Shown one piece after another: positions 60,663-64,000 of a stretch of DNA of 64,000 nt. Positions within the stretch are counted from its first letter, which is position 1; every line of letters starts with the position of its first letter. The stretch lies in assembly GCA_029931535.1 (NCBI GenBank), contig JAQPZY010001561.1, positions 1,216,501 to 1,280,500 of the forward strand, read 5' to 3'. This DNA comes from Margaritifera margaritifera. Lineage: Eukaryota > Mollusca > Bivalvia > Unionida > Margaritiferidae. The notes under the pieces are model-generated. The model was not told where the DNA came from. It searched no databases and was given only the letters and a program-made list of their open reading frames with translations. Position numbers and translations under genes: made by a program.

Positions 60663-61573
60663 ATGCCTAAGCTGCTCGATAAGCACTTGCACTCTACGGT
60701 GGTGAGATACCTCGTCGGGAGTTAAAAAGCTGCGTCAGTACTGGCTTCATGTGCACCATGATGACGGGGTGGCGTACATATCACATTGGGATTATCCATA
60801 CCCACATCCTACCCGTGAGGAGCTCAACACATTACTCAGCGCGTTCGAGGGTCACCGAAAACATGCAGTGACTCCTATAGGACAAGAGATTCCGACCCTA
60901 ATTCCGTACTACCCTCCATGCAGGCTGCCCTGGATACCTTCAATCAGGATATTCATAGGAATGCCGCGAGAAAGCTGACTAAAGCGAAAGACGCTATAAC
61001 TGGTCATCCTGGACATAAATTTGAATAGATGTTGGATGTGGCGGATCCGGTCATCCCCTAAGATGCGTCAACGAAGTCCTACGTTGACTTTGTGGATGCC
61101 TTCTGCCTAGGCTTTGATGGGGGTCTCCTATGGAGGGTTCCCTGAATATGAACGCGAACAAAAATGTGACCTTGGCGGATCCTTGCGATCATCAAGATGT
61201 GGCAACCAAAGCATATGGCGATCGCAAATACAACGAGTTCCACAGGTCAGCAAAAGGTATGGTTGGCGATGTGGATAGCTATGCCAACAAACGCGCTCTT
61301 TCCAGGGTGACCCAAACTGGCAACATCATGTCAGACCTCCTAAACGTGAACGCAAACAAAATTGAGGGCTTGTGGGAACCTGTCAGCCGCGAAGACACGA
61401 CACCGGTTGGGTGCGGCCGCTTCCCTGGGCGTTATAACCGCGCCCCTGAATATGAAAGCAAACAAATACGTGACCCCCATGAAGCTGCTACAAAGACATA
61501 TGTCGATGTGGATGTACGCCACAGTAACTTTGCATTCATTTTAACGGACTTGGAGACTTTCGCATTGGCTTAA
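60663..61573 (+). pseudogene. Fibre-like protein with tail-fibre-type repeats
   Basis: Starts at ATG 60,663 (MPKLLDKHLHSTVVRYLVG), then in another frame LRQYWLHVHHDDGVAYISHW and TREELNTLLSAFEG, then ALDTFNQDIHRNAARKLTKA (~60,920). From ~61,010 a motif repeats at least four times: MLDVADPVIP.DASTKSYVD; LNMNANKNVTLADPCDHQDV (61,142) followed by ATKAYGD; LLNVNANKIEGL; and DPHEAATKTYVDVDV (61,470). This 'L.M..NKI..L.DP...DA.TK.YVD' unit is well known in phage tail fibres and occurs in fibre-like proteins of animal Polinton-type elements, where it would form a trimeric stalk. The final frame is open for 147 residues to the stop at 61,571-61,573; earlier parts are shifted. Confidence 0.65.
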
Positions 61574-61855
61574 GTCCTCATCTTATTTACTCTAGAGGGA
61601 AACCCAAGTCGCCTCAGACATGTTGGGTCTTTGCAATTATACAAAGATTGGGGCAGTTAGTAACCAATTTTTTTATGTCAGCCCTTGTCACCCCGTCACC
61701 TGGTAACGTCTATTTTTTCAAAAATAAGAGCTGTGTCAAACATTTAAAGAAATCTGACGAAATGGTCGCGACCTTACCATAATTTCCAGGTACATTGGCC
61801 GACACATTCTCGGAAACCCCCTAACAAGAGATATATTCTGAATGCTTCTGTCGTG
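61574..61855. other. Junction from GC-rich island to AT-rich LINE
   Basis: Composition falls back to AT-rich after 61,573. No terminal inverted repeat or target duplication was recognised here. Confidence 0.4.
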
Positions 61856-61859
61856 TCAA

Positions 61860-63600
61860 AAACCTGAAGGAAAAGTTTACTTTCAATTTCAAATCTGAAA
61901 AGCTGAAGATGAAAATAAACGTTTCACTCATAGAGAACTACAGGACTATCTTGATCGAACACATGTCACTTTTGCAGGACCCTATGATATCCACTATCAA
62001 CTTCTGAAACACTTACCAGACACAGCTTTCAATATAGTACTAAACATTTCCAATAAAGATGCGACAATGGCGACTTTCCGCCGTCTTGGCGAGAAACAAA
62101 GTGATACCAGTACCTAAACCTGGAAAGGACCACACATACCATTCCAATTATCGTTCCATATTACTAACAAGGTGTATTTGCAAAGCCATGGAACGAATGA
62201 TATATGACAGACTCCACTGGTATCTCGAGTTCAAGACACTACCTATCCGACCTTCTATGTGGATTCAAATGCCAGAGAAAGACAATAGACCATCTAGTCA
62301 GACTTGAAGCATTTATTTATTAGAGAAGCTTCCATAAACACAGAACATATAGTTACCACCTACTGTGACGTGGAAAAAGCGTATGACACCACATGGATGT
62401 ACAGCATAATGAATGACCAATCCAACCAACGTCTAAATGGCGGCCTACTTAACCTTATGCTAGTTTTTGAAGGTTGGAAAATTCAGAATTAAGGTAGGTA
62501 TAACCCTTGCTCTAATCTATCATCGGGATATGGGTGTGTTCCAGGGCAACATATTATCAGTCACCCAATTTAAGATACAAAATTAACAACATAGTCAAGT
62601 GCCTAAACCCAGGAACTGACTGTTCATTATAATTCAACGGCTCGTTTATGTTCTTTGGATCAGAGAGTATGCATACTATTTAATGTCAGTTATAGATACG
62701 CTTAATTAGAATTTAGAAATGTTCAGAAGAAAACGGGTACATAACTTTTAAATCTAAAACTGTTTGCATGCAGTTCTGCCGATTATATCGAATTCATGAT
62801 GACCCAAACTCTTGACGGCTTTTTATTCCTGTCGTGGAGGTCTTACATTTTACTACAAAGTCATGTTAGATTCCTCAGGAACAAACGTAAGAACGGCCTT
62901 GATATAATAAGAGTCGTGGCAAAGAAAGATCGGGGAGTTGATCATTAGCAAGATCTAACTTGACTATGACTCGATTGTGTACGGATCAGCTTGCAAATCT
63001 TACCTGCAGATGCTTGATCCGAAATACAATCATCGATTTAGACTTTGTCTGCGAGCATTTAAAACTTCACTTTCAGAAAGAACCTATGCTAAGGCAAATG
63101 AACCTTTACTGTATCTCCAACTGGCTCTTCAGTATACTACCAAACTAGCCCATCTAATCGCGTATATTATGTAATCATTAGGCCCAGATATGTAACCTTT
63201 TATGACAGAAACCAAATTTCATTCATCGTTTTGGAATGCCAGTTCGTTTCCAACGAGAAACTCAGTGTTGGAAATTCTGCAAACTTACATATTCCCAAAT
63301 ATACACCTTGGTAATACTTGATCTTCGTCAATTGACGAAGTACTCAACAGATCCTCTCGTCTTTTTGGAGTATATTCAATGAAATCAGAGCTTCCTATCA
63401 TGGTCATATTTTCCAGCGTATAGACGGTCTGAAAGATGGAGACGTGGTTGGAGCTGCCATTGTAACAACGTATGGCACCATCTCGAGTCGGTTACCGGAT
63501 AAAGCCTCTATTTTTTTGTCGCAGAAAATACAGCCAAGATAACATCTTTCAACTAAATTGAGACCTGTCAAAAACAAATTTCATCACATTATAAAATTGC
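61860..63600 (+). pseudogene. Jockey-like LINE reverse transcriptase relic
   Basis: Parts of the second LINE protein in order: HRELQDYLDRTHVTFAGPYD and LLKHLPDTAFNIVLN (~61,935-62,045); VIPVPKPGKDHTYHSNYRSI (62,103), the start of the polymerase domain; CICKAMERMIYDRLHWYLE (~62,172); VRLE-type text and INTEHIVTTYCDVEKAYDTTW (~62,335-62,395) with the first catalytic Asp; MGVFQG-like decay; then DYDSIVYGSACKSYLQMLD (~62,960) and LCLRAFKTSLSE, the block shared with 45,965-46,310. RNase H-like traces (RLPDKASIF, ~63,490) follow. The YVDD active site is not readable. Many indels show it is long dead. Confidence 0.8.
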
Positions 63601-64000
63601 ATATCCACACTAAAAGTCTGGCAAAACCTTAAAGTTGACAATTCGTCAATATCCCATATTTCAGAGAAGCCTGAATTGCTCATACAGTCTGGAAACATTA
63701 TGGTTTTTCTATTAAGGGTAGTTAAAGGGCAGATAACGCAGCCAACGCTGCCCAGCTGCCACCCGTTTCAGAATGGTAGCTTCCTTATACTGACTTCAGA
63801 TGTATTTAAATCTGCAGGTTCTATATTCTTAGCAAAATATGTGGAATCAAAATTCCACAAACATGCTTCAGAATATCAAAACCATCATTGGAGATTAGCA
63901 TCTATCATATAGAACAAATCGCAGAGATGAGATGGTATTGTGCCGATCGCGTAAAAGAGACACACAACTGACTCGTACATAGGTCGTGACCTGTGAACCT
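63600..64000. other. End of window, nothing certain
   Basis: A 78-codon plus-strand frame (63,676-63,912) may be the far 3' end of the LINE or unrelated. No motif decides it. Confidence 0.4.

Overview
This is a non-coding-rich, AT-rich stretch of an animal genome, made almost entirely of decayed mobile elements and simple repeats. No bacterial operon logic, rRNA, clean tRNA or CRISPR array is visible. The mix (long TA, TTA and CATA microsatellites, tRNA-derived SINEs, Jockey-like and other non-LTR retrotransposons, a Ty3/Gypsy element, and Maverick/Polinton-type DNA polymerase fragments) fits an invertebrate. The SINE core resembles ones common in molluscs, so a mollusc such as a cephalopod is my guess. 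That is an inference from repeat content, not a proof.

The best candidate host gene is a Ser/Thr-rich, mucin-like secreted protein on the minus strand (22,572 to 19,168). It is built from about four copies of a ~692-bp unit and is broken by a 1-base and a 2-base deletion about 190 bp apart.

Layout. 0-7 kb: repeats, including a 1.4-kb dispersed repeat (1.25-2.65 kb) that carries a SINE. 7.9-8.6 kb: an AT-rich relic of the N-terminal part of a Polinton-type protein-primed DNA polymerase. 9-19 kb: microsatellites, SINEs and a duplicated ~1.1-kb segment (12.6-13.7 and 16.35-17.45 kb). 19-22.6 kb: the mucin-like gene. 22.7-30 kb: microsatellites, a 64-bp minisatellite, a heat-shock-element/TATA pair and a second TATA region. 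30.8-35.1 kb: broken coding remnants that I cannot assign, including a duplicated short LPLELRE module. 35.7-37.5 kb: a LINE relic with a TTA tail. 39.2-39.7 and 41.3 kb: minisatellites. 41.8-42.4 kb: an inverted copy of the 13.7-14.2 kb element. 43.0-44.6 and 46.0-46.3 kb: further LINE relics. 46.7-51.4 kb: a second copy of the 1.4-kb repeat, opened by later insertions. 51.75-53.8 kb: a Gypsy element lacking reverse transcriptase. 54.2-61.6 kb: two GC-rich islands of Maverick/Polinton (adintovirus-like) origin, holding a polymerase without its palm, a convergent small gene, a virion-type protein and a fibre-like protein. 61.9-63.6 kb: a Jockey-like LINE relic.

None of the mobile-element genes is intact. 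Every one has stops or frameshifts, so the window reads as a burial ground of insertions with recoverable order rather than an active system. The most unusual features are the two independent Polinton-lineage polymerase relics, the repeat-bracketed GC island at 54.2-55.1 kb, and the unassigned multi-ORF remnant at 30.8-35.1 kb.
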